A stretch of 64,000 bases of DNA from Shinella zoogloeoides (GCF_022682305.1 NZ_CP093528.1:3469501-3533500), one strand, 5' to 3'. Shown: positions 8,675-18,721, counted from the stretch's first letter. The notes: generated from the sequence alone by a model not told the origin. Program-made: numbers and translations.

Positions 8675-9682
8675 TCACGAGTCCGGCAGTTGGTCGGTGC
8701 GCGACGGATCGGAGCGGATGAGGTCGATCTCGTGGATCGTGCGCATCACCGTGAAGCGGGCCGTCAGCGTCGTCAGGACCGCGATGACCAGAATGGTCGC
8801 GGCAATGCCGAGATAACCCGTCAGCCCCATGGAGAAGGTGCCGAAAAGGGCCGTCGCCTGATCGCTCTGTGGCGTCGCGATGGAGCGGCCCTGCCAGAAT
8901 CCGGCGACAGCGAAGAACAATGTCGCCAGAAGTCCTCCGGCGACGGAACCCTTGAGGCTGATCTTGAGGAAGTGCTTCTGGAACTCGGAGGCGACGAAAC
9001 TTGCCTCCGCCCCGACGAAATGCAGCACCTCGACGATATGCCGGTTGCCCGAAAGCGCGCCCCGCGTCGCAAAAATGACCGTCAGCACCATGGCCGAGAA
9101 GACCAGCACCAGAACGCCGGTGCCGATGAGCGCCGTGGTGCGCGCCATGGCGACGAGCCGGTCGACCCAGGTGCGATGGTCATCGAGGAAGGCCGTCGGG
9201 ATCTTCTCGGCGAGCGCCGCGCGCATGCCGACGAAATCCGGCGGACTCTGCTCGTCGATGGTGACGATGACGAGACGCGGCACCGGCAGCTCGTCGATAT
9301 CCAGCCCCTCGCCGAGCCAGGGTTCCAGCAGGCGCGCCGTCGCGGCCTTGTCGACGATCGTGCCGTCACGGGTGCCGGCGAAGGTGAGCGCGAGATCGCG
9401 CGCATTCTTCAGCGCCTGTTCCATGTCGAGATTGTCGTCCGGCTTGATCTGGATGGTGATCTCGCGGGAAATCTGGCTCTGCCAGCTTGCCGCCGTCGCC
9501 CGCACCATGCTGACCGCGCCGAAGGTGAGGCAGGCGAGGAAGGCCATGATGGCAATGACGAGCATCAGCGCGTTGCCGGAGACATTGGCCTGCGGCACGA
9601 TAGGCGCGGTGGGCCGCACGCGCATTTCCGGCCGGCGGGCCGCGCCTTGGGGTTCTGCGGTCTCGCGGGGCGCGTCAGTCAT
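8675..9682 (-). CDS. ftsX: Cell-division ABC transporter permease
   Basis: Integral membrane partner of FtsE; the pair couples ATP hydrolysis to activation of septal peptidoglycan hydrolases. The 335-residue protein has a long Pro/Arg-rich cytosolic N-terminus, a first membrane helix near residue 40, a periplasmic domain with ITIQIKPDDNLD, and three C-terminal membrane helices, the middle loop carrying the conserved VEVLHFVGAEASFVASEFQ. Its start overlaps the ftsE stop by eight bases, implying translational coupling. Confidence 0.93.
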   Translation of the reverse strand: MTDAPRETAEPQGAARRPEMRVRPTAPIVPQANVSGNALMLVIAIMAFLACLTFGAVSMVRATAASWQSQISREITIQIKPDDNLDMEQALKNARDLALTFAGTRDGTIVDKAATARLLEPWLGEGLDIDELPVPRLVIVTIDEQSPPDFVGMRAALAEKIPTAFLDDHRTWVDRLVAMARTTALIGTGVLVLVFSAMVLTVIFATRGALSGNRHIVEVLHFVGAEASFVASEFQKHFLKISLKGSVAGGLLATLFFAVAGFWQGRSIATPQSDQATALFGTFSMGLTGYLGIAATILVIAVLTTLTARFTVMRTIHEIDLIRSDPSRTDQLPDS

Positions 9683-10334
9683 AGATGTCGAGCCGCCCCT
9701 GCGAGAGGATCATGCGCCGCGCCTCCACCTGGTCCATCAGCGACAGGTCGTGCGTGGCGATCACCACGGCGGTGCCGAGCCGGTTGAGTTCGAGGAAGAG
9801 GCTGAGCAGCCGCCGCGCCATCGGCGGATCGACGTTGCCGGTCGGCTCGTCCGCCAGCAGCATTTCCGGCCGGTCGATGAGGGCGCGCGCAATCGCCGCG
9901 CGCTGCTTCTCCCCGCCGGACAGCACCGGCGGCAGCACGTTGATCCGCTCGCCGAGACCGACCCATTTCAAAAGCTCCAGCACATCGGCGCGGTAGCTCG
10001 ATTCCTCCTTGCCGCGCACGCGGAGCGGCAGGGCGACGTTCTCATAGGTCGTCAGGTGATCGAGCAGGCGGAAATCCTGGAAGACGATGCCGATGCGCCG
10101 GCGCAGCATGGGCAGCTCGTCGCGCGGGATGGTCGAGATTTCCCGATCGAAGGTGCGGATGATGCCGCGCGTCGGCTGAAGCGACAGGAACAGGAGGCGC
10201 AGCAGCGTCGTCTTGCCGGCGCCGGACGGCCCCGTGAGGAACTGGAAGGAACGGCGCGGAATATCGAAGGTGAGGTCGCGGAGAATCTCCGGCCCCATCC
10301 CGTAGCGCAATCCGACATTCTCGAAGTGAATCAA
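9675..10334 (-). CDS. ftsE: Cell-division ABC transporter ATP-binding protein
   Basis: Cytosolic ATPase of the FtsEX divisome complex. Within 219 residues are Walker A GPSGAGKTTLL, the Q-loop FQDFRLLDHLT, the ABC signature LSGGEKQR and Walker B MLLADEPTGNVD, with the H-loop IATHDLSLMDQ. It begins MIHFENVGLRYG, the usual FtsE start, and is followed by ftsX with an eight-base overlap. Upstream lies an intergenic repeat and the divergent gene at 10573. Confidence 0.95.
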   Translation of the reverse strand: MIHFENVGLRYGMGPEILRDLTFDIPRRSFQFLTGPSGAGKTTLLRLLFLSLQPTRGIIRTFDREISTIPRDELPMLRRRIGIVFQDFRLLDHLTTYENVALPLRVRGKEESSYRADVLELLKWVGLGERINVLPPVLSGGEKQRAAIARALIDRPEMLLADEPTGNVDPPMARRLLSLFLELNRLGTAVVIATHDLSLMDQVEARRMILSQGRLDIYD

Positions 10335-10363
10335 TGGCCAACCCGGTTCTGGACGTCGTTACC

Positions 10364-10418
10364 CTAGAGCAGTTCCGGCAAAAGTGCGAAACGGTTTTGC
10401 GCACGGAACCGCGTAAAA
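10364..10418. repeat. Rhizobial intergenic repeat (CTAGAGC...GTTTTGCG type)
   Basis: The segment starts CTAGAGCAGTTCCGGC, continues AAAAGTGCGAAACGGTTTTG and ends in an A-rich tract. This matches from memory the small repeated element found between genes in many Rhizobiales genomes. It sits between the divergent ftsE and the 10573 gene. I saw no second good copy in this window. Confidence 0.6.
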
Positions 10419-10572
10419 AAGCACCCCTGCGACATCGCTCGCACAGGAAAGCGGCTCTTTCACGGTCAGGTTTCCGAAGCATTAACCAGTATGGTTTACG
10501 TTTCGTAAGGATTTCATTCAATGCCCGACTTTTCGCCCCTGATTTGCGAGAGCGGGCGAAAAGGAGGTGGCG

Positions 10573-11250
10573 ATGAACGCCTTCAGAGCGAGACAGCAGG
10601 CAAAGGGCCGGGTCGATCTGCTCCCGCCGGAGCCGAAGGCCCCCGCGCAAAAGCACGCCCGCGCCCATCCGGCCCGCCTCGAAGTGGTCGATGCCGATTT
10701 CGTGGTGATTCGCGGCGGCGCCGCCCGCACCTCCAACGACAACCGCCGCCCGACCCGCACCGCACAGCAGGCGCGTCCGCTTTCCGAGCATGTGCTGTTC
10801 CGGCTGCTCGCCGTCTGCGCCCGCCTTTTCGAGGCGGGCCTGCAGCTTCTGCCGCGCCGCGCCTTCGCCGGCCTCGTCACCGCCGCCTTCCTCTTCGTTT
10901 TCGCCTATATGGGCGGGCTTTCGGCGCTGAAGGCCGCGCTTCCGGCGGCGGAGCCGGACGCTCCCCTTGAGGTCGCGGATATCAGCACCACGATCGATGA
11001 TCGGAACGGCATGAAGGTGCTGTCCGTCTACGGCCGCATCGACAATGTCAGCGGCGGGGAGCAGCTTCTTCCACCGCTCGAAATCCGGGTCGAGGGCGCG
11101 GGCAGGACGCTTCAGCGCCAGATGGCGCTCGATGCCGCGACAATCCCGCCCGGCGGCAGCGAGCATTTCTCGCTGCGCATTCCGCACAGCGGCGGAAAAG
11201 TGCCGAAAGTCTCGGTTTCCTTTGCCGGCGAGGGTGCACCGACGGACTGA
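10573..11250 (+). CDS. Membrane protein with DUF3426-like C-terminal domain
   Basis: A 225-residue protein of unknown function. The N-terminal third is polar and basic, one membrane helix lies near residue 100 (AFAGLVTAAFLFVFAYMG), and the periplasmic part contains MKVLSVYGRIDNVSG followed by PPLEIRVEGAGRTLQRQ, the pattern of DUF3426-type domains. Relatives next to ftsE often carry an N-terminal zinc ribbon; I see no CxxC pairs here. The ATG at 10573 has a perfect AAGGAGG at 10561-10567; a GTG two codons upstream overlaps that site and is unlikely. Confidence 0.75.
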   Translation: MNAFRARQQAKGRVDLLPPEPKAPAQKHARAHPARLEVVDADFVVIRGGAARTSNDNRRPTRTAQQARPLSEHVLFRLLAVCARLFEAGLQLLPRRAFAGLVTAAFLFVFAYMGGLSALKAALPAAEPDAPLEVADISTTIDDRNGMKVLSVYGRIDNVSGGEQLLPPLEIRVEGAGRTLQRQMALDAATIPPGGSEHFSLRIPHSGGKVPKVSVSFAGEGAPTD

Positions 11251-11296
11251 CTGTGCTAATCGGCTGCTTTAGCGCCATCCAAGGAGCCGCCTCGCG

Positions 11297-11842
11297 ATGC
11301 AGATTGTCCGCGGAAAGAAGATCGAAACGCTTTACGATGCCGGGCAGATCGCCAAGCGCAACGAAGAGCTTGCAAGCCAGATCGCCGCCGGCCCGACGAA
11401 CGATCTCCTCGTCATCGCCGTCCTCAAGGGCTCCTTCATCTTCGCCGCCGACCTGACCCGCGCGCTGCACGCCGCCGGCCTTGCGCCGGAAGTCGAATTC
11501 ATCACCCTTTCGAGCTACGGCACCGGCACGGTCTCGCAGGGCGTGAAGGTCATCAAGGATATCGACAGCGACGTCCACGGCCGCGATATCCTCCTCATCG
11601 ACGACATCCTCGAATCCGGCCGCACGCTCAGCTATGCCAAGGAACTGATGTACGAGCGCGGTGCGCGCAACGTCACCATCGCCGTGCTGCTCGACAAGCG
11701 CGAGAAGCGCAAGACCGATCTGGAGGCCGATTATGTCGGCTTCGAATGCCCCGACCATTTCGTCGTCGGCTATGGCATGGACGTCGCCTATGCCTTCCGC
11801 GAATTGCCCTTCGTCGGCGTCGTGACGGGTGACGCGGAGTAA
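11297..11842 (+). CDS. hpt: Hypoxanthine phosphoribosyltransferase
   Basis: Purine-salvage enzyme that transfers PRPP ribose-phosphate to hypoxanthine (and guanine). The 181-residue cytosolic protein shows VIAVLKGSFIFAADL near residue 40, the flexible-loop region SSYGTGTVSQG, and the PRPP-binding motif LLIDDILESGRTL around residue 100, followed by the purine-contacting KREKRK and FVVGYGMD. It lies 46 bases after the DUF3426-like gene on the same strand and precedes the CpdR-like regulator. Confidence 0.93.
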   Translation: MQIVRGKKIETLYDAGQIAKRNEELASQIAAGPTNDLLVIAVLKGSFIFAADLTRALHAAGLAPEVEFITLSSYGTGTVSQGVKVIKDIDSDVHGRDILLIDDILESGRTLSYAKELMYERGARNVTIAVLLDKREKRKTDLEADYVGFECPDHFVVGYGMDVAYAFRELPFVGVVTGDAE

Positions 11843-11930
11843 CCGGGTTCCAAAATCCCCTATCGGCCGTTTACCGATCGACAAGGAAAGTCTGGTCTTT
11901 TCAGGGCCAGACGAACCGGAAGGGGAAGCC

Positions 11931-12290
11931 ATGGCGAAGATCCTGATCACCGAAGACGAGGATTCGCTGCGTATCTTCGTCGCGCGCGCCTTGCGGCTGG
12001 ACGGCCATGAAACCGTCGAGGCCCCCGATGGCGCGGCCGGGCTGGACGCCCTGACGGAAGGCGGGTTCGATCTCCTGCTCTCCGATATCCGCATGCCCGT
12101 GATGGACGGCATCGAGCTTGCCCACAAGGCCGCCGCCGCCCATCCGGCGCTGAAGATCCTGCTGATGACGGGCTATGCCGAGCAGCGCGAGCGCGCCGAC
12201 GACCTTGCCTCCAAGATCGTCGACGTCGTCAGCAAGCCCTTCAGCCTGCCGGATATCCGCCGCGCCGTGGCGCAGGCGCTGGCCGCCTGA
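11931..12290 (+). CDS. cpdR: Single-domain response regulator, CpdR-like
   Basis: Stand-alone receiver domain of 119 residues. The acidic pocket EDED is at residues 8-11, the phosphoacceptor Asp52 sits in LLLSDIRMPVMDG, the conserved Thr in LLMTGYAE and the Lys in VSKPFSLPD. There is no output domain. CpdR of Caulobacter and rhizobia controls ClpXP localisation and proteolysis of cell-cycle factors; the Ala-Ala C-terminus resembles the degradation tag of Caulobacter CpdR. ATG chosen with GAAGGGGAAG just upstream; longer readings overlap hpt. The exact paralog is inferred. Confidence 0.75.
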   Translation: MAKILITEDEDSLRIFVARALRLDGHETVEAPDGAAGLDALTEGGFDLLLSDIRMPVMDGIELAHKAAAAHPALKILLMTGYAEQRERADDLASKIVDVVSKPFSLPDIRRAVAQALAA

Positions 12291-12333
12291 TACGCCGGGG
12301 CATCCCCGACGCGCATTTTCGCTGTAAGCGACC

Positions 12334-14925
12334 CTATCGAATCCCGAGCAGCCGCTCGAGATATTCCCGTTCGAGGCCGGGCGTGGCGCCCGCGCCGAGC
12401 TTGCGGCGAATCTCCTCCAGAATGTCGCGCGCCCGCTGGATGTCGAACTCTTCCGGAATGGCCTCCGGCCCGCCGGTATCGGGTCCCTGGTTCCTGCCGG
12501 CCCGGGTCTCGCGGCCGAGCGGATCGCGCCCCTCGCGGCCGGCCTGCGGCATGCCCTGCCCCGGCCCCTGACCCATGGCCTGCATCTGGTTCATCATGCT
12601 CTGCGCGCCCTGACGCAGCGCTTCCAGCGCGCGTCCCTGGCTGCCGACGGCCGATTCGCCCTCACCTTCGCCCAGCGCCTGCGAAGCGCCCTTCATCTCG
12701 CGCCCCGCCTTGCCGAAGCCTTCGCCGGGATCGAGCCCCATGCCCTTCAGCGCCCCGTTCAGCTCGCCGAGCTGCTTGCCGAGCGCATCCTGCTGGGCCT
12801 GAAGCTTCTTCAGCGCGTCGCGGAGCTGCTCGGCCGTCATCTGGTCCGTCGGCTGCCGGTCGCCGCCATTGTCGCCCGGCTGCCGCTCGGCCTGTTCACC
12901 GTCCTCGCCCGGCATGGGATCGCCGCTCTCCTGACGGTCGCGTAGCGCCTGATCGAGCTGGAACGTCTGCTCCATCAACTGCTGCTGCTGCTGCACGAGC
13001 GCTCCGAGCTTGTCCATCTGCTCGCGCATGGCGTCGTTCTGCTGGCCCTGCCCCTGCTGCGGCCGGCCGGCCTGCAGGTTGTTCATCATGCGCTGCAAGT
13101 CGGAAAGCATCTGCTGCGCCTGATCTCGCGCACCCGAGCGCGCCAGATTCTCGATCTGGTCCATCATGCGCTGCAAATCCTGCTGGCGCAGAACACGGCC
13201 CTGTTGCTGGGCGCTCTGCTGCTGGCCGTTCTTGGCGGCCTGTCGGGCAAGCTCTTCCATATAGGCCTGCATCGCCTCGCGCAGCTCCTTCATGAGCTTG
13301 GCCACCTCCTCGTCGGAGGCATTGCGCACGAGCGCCTCGGAAAGTGCCTTCTGCGCCTCGCGCAACCGCCGGTCGGCGAGCGAGAGATTGCCGTCCTCGA
13401 TGCCGAGCGCAATCTCCCAGAGATAATCCGCCGTCTCGCGCATCTCGTCGTCCGTGCGGGCGAGCCGCATGCGGGCATTGGCCGATTGCAGCAGCAGGTA
13501 ATGCGTCAGGTTGGGGATCGTCTCTTCCGGCCGGATCGTCAGCGCCTCGTTGAGCACGATGGCCTGGGGAAGCTGGTTGGCGTCGAGCGCGAAGACCTGC
13601 CGCTCCTCGGCGACGGCAGCGGCGAGCGGTTCGAAGAACGTCTTCGCCGGTAACACCATCTCCACCGGCTGGCTGCGCCCTTCCTGCCCGGCGGCATCCC
13701 TGGCGACCAGCGTGATCTTCACGCGCTTGCCGGAAAGCGGGTGTTCGGAAAGGTTGCGGCTCGTCGTGCCCTTGGCCTCGCGCGCGGCGCGGCGCGGCAA
13801 GTCGAGCCGGTATTCGGGCAACGGATAGAGCGGCCGGGCATCCTTTGGCTGATCGACCGGCACGATTTCCGCATGCGCCTCCTGCAGCCCGTAATCGTCC
13901 TTCGCGATGAAGCCGATTTCCAGCGCCCCGGTCACCGTCGCCTTCGGAACGCCGTCGAAGGCGATTTCCGGAACGCGTTCAGGAATGACGGAGAAGGCCC
14001 ATGTCCGGCCGTCGACCGTCAGCGTGCCGTCCTTCAGGATCTTGTATTGCATGGTCCGAACGCCGTCGGCCGCCACCTTCGCGCCGGCCTTGCCGTCCTT
14101 CGGCTTTTCCGCGCCGGGGCGGATGGCGGTCACAGTATCCTCGCCCGCCACCTGATAGCTCACCTGCTCGTCGCCGCTGCCGCCGGTCACGCGCACCGTC
14201 AGTTCGCTGAACTGGGGAACGCGGATTTCCTCCCGGGCAACCTCCGCCGGCTGACCCTGCCCGTTGCCGGTCAGGAAAACGGGGGCTTTCGACGTATGCG
14301 CCGGAGGGGTCACCCAGGCGTCGATGCGCACATCGGGCGCTGCCTCTGCGGGCGCGCGGAAGGAGACGACATCGGCAAGCAGGCCGCCATGGTTGGAATA
14401 GGAAAAGGCAAAGGCGATGACCGCCAGAAGCACCGGCACGGCGCGCAGGCCATGGCGGTCGTGCCGGGCGATATCCGGCTCGGGCGTGCCGGTGCGCAGG
14501 GCGCCGATCATCCGCGCCATGCGGGCCTGATGTTCGCGCCACAGCGCCTCGGCAAAGGCGTCAGCCCCCGCCGGCCGGTCATCCTGCACGCGGATCGCCT
14601 GATGGGCGAGCGCGTTGCGCGCCTCCAGCATACGGTCGGCGTCGTCAATGGAGGGCCGCGCGATACCGCGCAGGCGCAGGAGAAGGGCAATGAGGCCGAG
14701 CGCGGCGGCAAGAAGCGTCGCCACATGCAGCCAGAAGGGCGCATGGCGGAAATAGCCGAACCAGACGAGCGCCAGAAAGCCGGCGGCAAGCAGCAGGACC
14801 GGCAGCAGAAGCGGGATGAGCGCTTCCGCATAGAGGATGGCGCGGGCGGCGAGGCGCTTTCCCGCAAGCCGGCGCGTCAGCGGATTGCCGGTCGCCCCCG
14901 TCCTGCCTTGCCCTTCACTCACCAT
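12334..14925 (-). CDS. TIGR02302 family membrane protein (DUF4175)
   Basis: Large 863-residue envelope protein of an alphaproteobacterial family with no assigned activity. Three hydrophobic segments occur in the first 200 residues (ALIPLLLPVLLLAAGFLALVW is the first), followed by a beta-rich periplasmic part and a long helical, Gln- and Met-rich region from about residue 540 (QQQGRVLRQQDLQRMMDQIE and similar) that looks like a coiled coil. It lies downstream of lysA on the same strand. Its length matches the family. Function unknown. Confidence 0.88.
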   Translation of the reverse strand: MVSEGQGRTGATGNPLTRRLAGKRLAARAILYAEALIPLLLPVLLLAAGFLALVWFGYFRHAPFWLHVATLLAAALGLIALLLRLRGIARPSIDDADRMLEARNALAHQAIRVQDDRPAGADAFAEALWREHQARMARMIGALRTGTPEPDIARHDRHGLRAVPVLLAVIAFAFSYSNHGGLLADVVSFRAPAEAAPDVRIDAWVTPPAHTSKAPVFLTGNGQGQPAEVAREEIRVPQFSELTVRVTGGSGDEQVSYQVAGEDTVTAIRPGAEKPKDGKAGAKVAADGVRTMQYKILKDGTLTVDGRTWAFSVIPERVPEIAFDGVPKATVTGALEIGFIAKDDYGLQEAHAEIVPVDQPKDARPLYPLPEYRLDLPRRAAREAKGTTSRNLSEHPLSGKRVKITLVARDAAGQEGRSQPVEMVLPAKTFFEPLAAAVAEERQVFALDANQLPQAIVLNEALTIRPEETIPNLTHYLLLQSANARMRLARTDDEMRETADYLWEIALGIEDGNLSLADRRLREAQKALSEALVRNASDEEVAKLMKELREAMQAYMEELARQAAKNGQQQSAQQQGRVLRQQDLQRMMDQIENLARSGARDQAQQMLSDLQRMMNNLQAGRPQQGQGQQNDAMREQMDKLGALVQQQQQLMEQTFQLDQALRDRQESGDPMPGEDGEQAERQPGDNGGDRQPTDQMTAEQLRDALKKLQAQQDALGKQLGELNGALKGMGLDPGEGFGKAGREMKGASQALGEGEGESAVGSQGRALEALRQGAQSMMNQMQAMGQGPGQGMPQAGREGRDPLGRETRAGRNQGPDTGGPEAIPEEFDIQRARDILEEIRRKLGAGATPGLEREYLERLLGIR

Positions 14926-15032
14926 CGTTCACGATTCTCCGCGCTGGTCGTTACCGCCAGAGAATACCATTCTTTGTGGCGAAGACGAGGGCGCGCGCAA
15001 AAACGTGAATGCGCGCCCACAAGTGGTTTCCC

Positions 15033-16301
15033 TCAGGCCAGCCAGTCGGGAAGGGAGTCGAGACTGATCAGGTCGTCGTAGGACAGCCGCGGGCGGATGA
15101 CGTGGAAAGCATCGCCGTTGACGAGCACTTCGGGCACAAGGAGGCGGCTGTTGTAGGTGCCGGCCTGCACCGCGCCATAGGCTCCGGCGGAGCCGACGGC
15201 GATGAGGTCGCCGGGCCTGGGCTGCGCCATCTCGCGATCCTGCGCAAGGTAATCGCCGGTCTCGCAGACCGGACCGACGACGTCGGCGCGGATGCGCGGG
15301 GCGTTGGCCGCCGAGATGACGACCGGCTGGATTTCGTGCCAGGCCTCATAGAGCGTCGGGCGGATGAGATCGTTCATCGCGGCATCGACGATGACGAAGG
15401 TCTTCTCGCCGCCGTCCTTCACATAGAGGACTTCGGTGACGAGGATGCCGGCATTGCCGACGATCAGCCGGCCCGGCTCGGTGACGATCTTGCAGTTCAG
15501 GCCCTTGAGCTGGTTCTTGACGATCTCGGCATAGGCGTCCGGCAGCGGCGGCGGTGTATTGTCCGTCTTGTAGGGAATGCCGAGGCCCCCGCCGACATCG
15601 ACGTGATCGATGGTGTGGCCGTCGGCGCGCAGCGTCTCGACGAGTTCGCGCAAGAGCCGGAAGGCATCGTCGAAGGGCTGCAGCTCGGTGATCTGGCTGC
15701 CGATATGCATGTCGATACCGGTGACCTGGATGCCCGGCAGGCTCGCGGCGCGGGCATAGACGGCGCGTGCGCGCTCCCAGGAAATGCCGAACTTGTTTTC
15801 CTTCTTGCCCGTCGAGATCTTCGCATGGGTGCGGGCGTCGACGTCGGGATTGATGCGGAAGGAGACGTGGGCGACCTTGCCGGCCTTCACCGCCCGGGCG
15901 TTCAGAACCTCGAGTTCCGGCTCGGATTCCACGTTGAAGCAGTAGATGCCGGCTTCCAGCGCAAGGTCCATCTCCCGCGGCGTCTTGCCGACGCCGGAGA
16001 ACATGATGCGCGAGGCGGGAACGCCGGCGGCCAGCGCCCGGCGCAGCTCCCCTTCGGAGACCACGTCGATGCCCGCGCCGAGCCGGGCGAGCGTCTTCAG
16101 CACCGCTTGGTTGGAATTCGCCTTCATGGCGTAGCAGACCAGCGCATCGACGCCCTCGAAGGCCTTGGAGAACACCTTGTAGTGGCGTTCCAGCGTGGCC
16201 GTCGAATAGACATAGAAGGGCGTGCCGACCGCCTTGGCGATTTCCGGAACCGGCACGTCCTCCGCATGAAGAATGCCGTCGCGATGCTCGAAATGGTTCA
16301 C
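15033..16301 (-). CDS. lysA: Diaminopimelate decarboxylase
   Basis: PLP-dependent enzyme that decarboxylates meso-diaminopimelate to L-lysine, the last step of lysine synthesis. The 422-residue protein has the PLP lysine in CYAMKANSNQAVL (near residue 55), the glycine-rich HVDVGGGLGIPY, HIGSQIT, TEPGRLIVGNAG and the active-site Cys region GPVCETGDYLAQDR. It begins MNHFEHRDGILHAEDV, typical for rhizobia. It follows the lipoprotein gene by 13 bases, so lptM and lysA are almost certainly one transcript, with argH upstream on the same strand. Confidence 0.95.
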   Translation of the reverse strand: MNHFEHRDGILHAEDVPVPEIAKAVGTPFYVYSTATLERHYKVFSKAFEGVDALVCYAMKANSNQAVLKTLARLGAGIDVVSEGELRRALAAGVPASRIMFSGVGKTPREMDLALEAGIYCFNVESEPELEVLNARAVKAGKVAHVSFRINPDVDARTHAKISTGKKENKFGISWERARAVYARAASLPGIQVTGIDMHIGSQITELQPFDDAFRLLRELVETLRADGHTIDHVDVGGGLGIPYKTDNTPPPLPDAYAEIVKNQLKGLNCKIVTEPGRLIVGNAGILVTEVLYVKDGGEKTFVIVDAAMNDLIRPTLYEAWHEIQPVVISAANAPRIRADVVGPVCETGDYLAQDREMAQPRPGDLIAVGSAGAYGAVQAGTYNSRLLVPEVLVNGDAFHVIRPRLSYDDLISLDSLPDWLA

Positions 16302-16314
16302 GGGTTACCGTCCG

Positions 16315-16497
16315 TTAGAGAAGCGGGTCGAGGATGAAGCGCTTTTCTTCGATCTGCTCGACCTTCTTGCCGTTGATGGTCTTGTAGACCGGCTGGGGGC
16401 CCGGTCGCTCAAGATCGCCCTTGCGTCCGCAGGCAGTCAGAACCGCTGCGGAAAGGCAGAGCACGAGAGCCAGCCTGCCGGTATCGATGCGTGTCAT
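16315..16497 (-). CDS. lptM: Small LptM/YifL-type lipoprotein
   Basis: A 60-residue lipoprotein. A short basic start, hydrophobic core LALVLCLSAAVL and lipobox LTAC place the lipidated Cys at residue 23, followed immediately by GRKGDLERPGP, the hallmark of the LptM family, which assists oxidative maturation of the LptDE translocon. The rest is a short charged tail. It lies between argH and lysA, its usual place in proteobacteria. Confidence 0.88.
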   Translation of the reverse strand: MTRIDTGRLALVLCLSAAVLTACGRKGDLERPGPQPVYKTINGKKVEQIEEKRFILDPLL

Positions 16498-16603
16498 GAA
16501 GCGTTCCCTGGAAATGCCGGTGTCGGGGGTGGCACCATCCTTAGCGAATTCGCCCGCCCTTGTGCACCCTTAATCTCTATGGTGGGGCCTGAAAGCGTCG
16601 CGG

Positions 16604-18007
16604 TCAGTTCCGCTGACGCCACCAGGCGATCTGCCGGCGGACCTCCGACGGCGCGGTGCCGCCATAGCTCCTGCGGCTGGCGACGGAGGCTTCCACCGTC
16701 AGCACGTTAAAGATATCGGCGGTGATCGCGGCATGGATCGCCTGCAGCTCTTCCAGCGACAGTTCCGCAAGGTCGCAGCCCTTGCTTTCGGCAAGCGCCA
16801 CGGCGCGGCCGGTGACATGGTGGGCGTCGCGGAACGGCAGGCCTGCCTCGCGCACCAGCCAGTCGGCAAGGTCCGTCGCAGTGGAATAGCCCGAACCCGC
16901 CGCCGCCTTCATCCGATCCACGCGGATCGTCATGTCGCGCACCATGCCGGTCATCGCGGCGATGGCCAACTCCAGGCTCTCGGCCGCGTCGAAGACCTGT
17001 TCCTTGTCTTCCTGCATGTCCTTGGAATAGGCGAGCGGCAGGCCCTTCATGACCGTCAGCAGCGCGATCAGCGAGCCGTTGATGCGGCCGGTCTTGGCCC
17101 GCACCAGTTCGGCGGCATCGGGATTCTTCTTCTGCGGCATGATGGACGAGCCGGTCGAAAACGCATCCGACAGGCGGATGAAACCGAACTGCGGCGTCGA
17201 CCAGATGACGATCTCTTCCGCAAGGCGCGAGAGGTGAACGGAGGCGATGGCGGCGATGGAGAGGAACTCCAGCGCGAAGTCACGGTCCGAGACCGTGTCG
17301 ATGGAGTTGCGGGTCGGCTCGCGGAAGCCGAGGGCCTTCGCCGTCATGTGCCGGTCGATGTTGTAGCCGGTGCCAGCGAGCGCGGCCGCACCGATCGGGC
17401 TTTCGTCGAGATGTTCGATGGCGTGGCGCACGCGCTGGCGGTCGCGGCCGAACATTTCCACATAGGCCATGCAATGGTGGCCGAAGGTCACCGGCTGGGC
17501 CGTCTGGAGGTGGGTGAAGCCGGGCATGACGGTCTCGGCATGCTCTTCCGCGCGGTCGAGGAAGGCGGATATCAACGCCGTCAGCATCTTCTCGGTCTTC
17601 TCGAGCTCTTCCTTGACCCAGAGGCGGAAGTCGAGCGCCACCTGGTCGTTGCGCGAGCGGGCGGTGTGCAGGCGTCCGGCGGCGGGGCCGATCAACGTCG
17701 CCAGCCGCGCCTCGACATTCATGTGAATGTCTTCCAGCTTGCGGGAAAACTCGAACGTGCCGGCTTCGATCTCTGACAGGATCGTGTCGAGACCGTGAAC
17801 GATCTTTTCCTTATCGTCGGCGGAAATGATGCCCTGATGGGCAAGCATTTCCGCATGCGCCTTTGAGCCGCGGATGTCCTGGGCGTAAAGCTTCTTGTCG
17901 AAGCCGATGGAGGCATTTATCTCCTCCATGATCGCATCCGGTCCCGAGGCGAAGCGGCCGCCCCACATCTGGTTCGAGGATTTCGTCTCGGAAGTGCCGT
18001 CTGCCAT
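16604..18007 (-). CDS. argH: Argininosuccinate lyase
   Basis: Cytosolic enzyme splitting argininosuccinate into arginine and fumarate. The 467-residue protein of the fumarase/aspartase superfamily contains [18 protein letters not shown] near the start, the [16 protein letters not shown] substrate loop, [16 protein letters not shown], and the superfamily signature [16 protein letters not shown] near residue 285. Its start lies 35 bases from the divergent tlpA start, so the two promoters must overlap. The lptM-lysA pair follows on the same strand. Confidence 0.95.
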   Translation of the reverse strand: MADGTSETKSSNQMWGGRFASGPDAIMEEINASIGFDKKLYAQDIRGSKAHAEMLAHQGIISADDKEKIVHGLDTILSEIEAGTFEFSRKLEDIHMNVEARLATLIGPAAGRLHTARSRNDQVALDFRLWVKEELEKTEKMLTALISAFLDRAEEHAETVMPGFTHLQTAQPVTFGHHCMAYVEMFGRDRQRVRHAIEHLDESPIGAAALAGTGYNIDRHMTAKALGFREPTRNSIDTVSDRDFALEFLSIAAIASVHLSRLAEEIVIWSTPQFGFIRLSDAFSTGSSIMPQKKNPDAAELVRAKTGRINGSLIALLTVMKGLPLAYSKDMQEDKEQVFDAAESLELAIAAMTGMVRDMTIRVDRMKAAAGSGYSTATDLADWLVREAGLPFRDAHHVTGRAVALAESKGCDLAELSLEELQAIHAAITADIFNVLTVEASVASRRSYGGTAPSEVRRQIAWWRQRN

Positions 18008-18042
18008 GGGTGCCTGCCTGGAAAAGAGTCCTGGAGAATGAA

Positions 18043-18717
18043 ATGTCAGTGAAGAAGAAACTCGGCCTGCCCGCAGGAAAGCTCATCGCCATCGCCGGGC
18101 TTGCCGGACTTCTCGCCGGTGGTGCTGCGATATACGTGAAGGAAAGCCTGTCTGGCAATGGCGCCGTCGCCTCCGCCGATCCCGCCGCCTGCGCGCTTGC
18201 CGCCGAAAGGGCCGCCGCGATCACGCCCTTCTCCAAGGGTGAGGTCGCCGCCATGCGCACCGTCGACGAACACCGCCCCCTCCCCGACCTTGCCTTCAAC
18301 GGGCCGGACGGCAAGGCGCGGACCATCGCCGACTTCTCGGGCAAGACGCTGCTGGTCAATCTCTGGGCGACCTGGTGCGTGCCCTGCCGCGAGGAGATGC
18401 CTGCGCTCAACGCGCTCCAGAAGACCCTCGGCAGCGACAGGTTCGAGGTGGTTGCGATCAACATCGACACCGGCGACGACGAGAAGCCGAAGGCCTTCCT
18501 CGACGAGACCGGCGTACACGACCTCGCCTTCTACCGCGACGCCTCGATGGGCGTCTTCAACACGTTGAAGAAGGAGGGCCTCGCCTTCGGCCTGCCCGTC
18601 ACGCTGCTGATGGACGAGAAGGGTTGCCTGATCTCCGCCATGAACGGCCCCGCCGCCTGGGACAGCGAGGACGCCAAGGCGCTGATCAACGCCGCGCTGG
18701 CGGCGCCGAAGATCTGA
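18043..18717 (+). CDS. tlpA: TlpA-type membrane-anchored thioredoxin-like protein
   Basis: Periplasmic thiol reductase tethered by one N-terminal helix ([19 protein letters not shown]). The 224-residue product has a thioredoxin fold with active site [15 protein letters not shown] around residue 110 and a cis-Pro loop [12 protein letters not shown]. In rhizobia TlpA supports cytochrome oxidase copper-site (CuA) maturation and is required for respiration. The ATG at 18043 has GGAG seven bases upstream; a more distal ATG at 18010 has no such site. Divergent from argH, convergent with cysA. Confidence 0.88.
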   Translation: MSVKKKLGLPAGKLIAIAGLAGLLAGGAAIYVKESLSGNGAVASADPAACALAAERAAAITPFSKGEVAAMRTVDEHRPLPDLAFNGPDGKARTIADFSGKTLLVNLWATWCVPCREEMPALNALQKTLGSDRFEVVAINIDTGDDEKPKAFLDETGVHDLAFYRDASMGVFNTLKKEGLAFGLPVTLLMDEKGCLISAMNGPAAWDSEDAKALINAALAAPKI

Positions 18718-18721
18718 GGAA

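Noticed and set aside
10480..10505. TTAACC...GGTTTAC sequence before the 10573 gene as a CtrA site
   Set aside because: It departs from TTAA-N7-TTAA spacing; only a half-site resemblance, too weak to list.
15009..16337. 442-codon plus-strand frame opposite lysA
   Set aside because: Mirror frame of a conserved enzyme, no ribosome site and no recognisable motifs.
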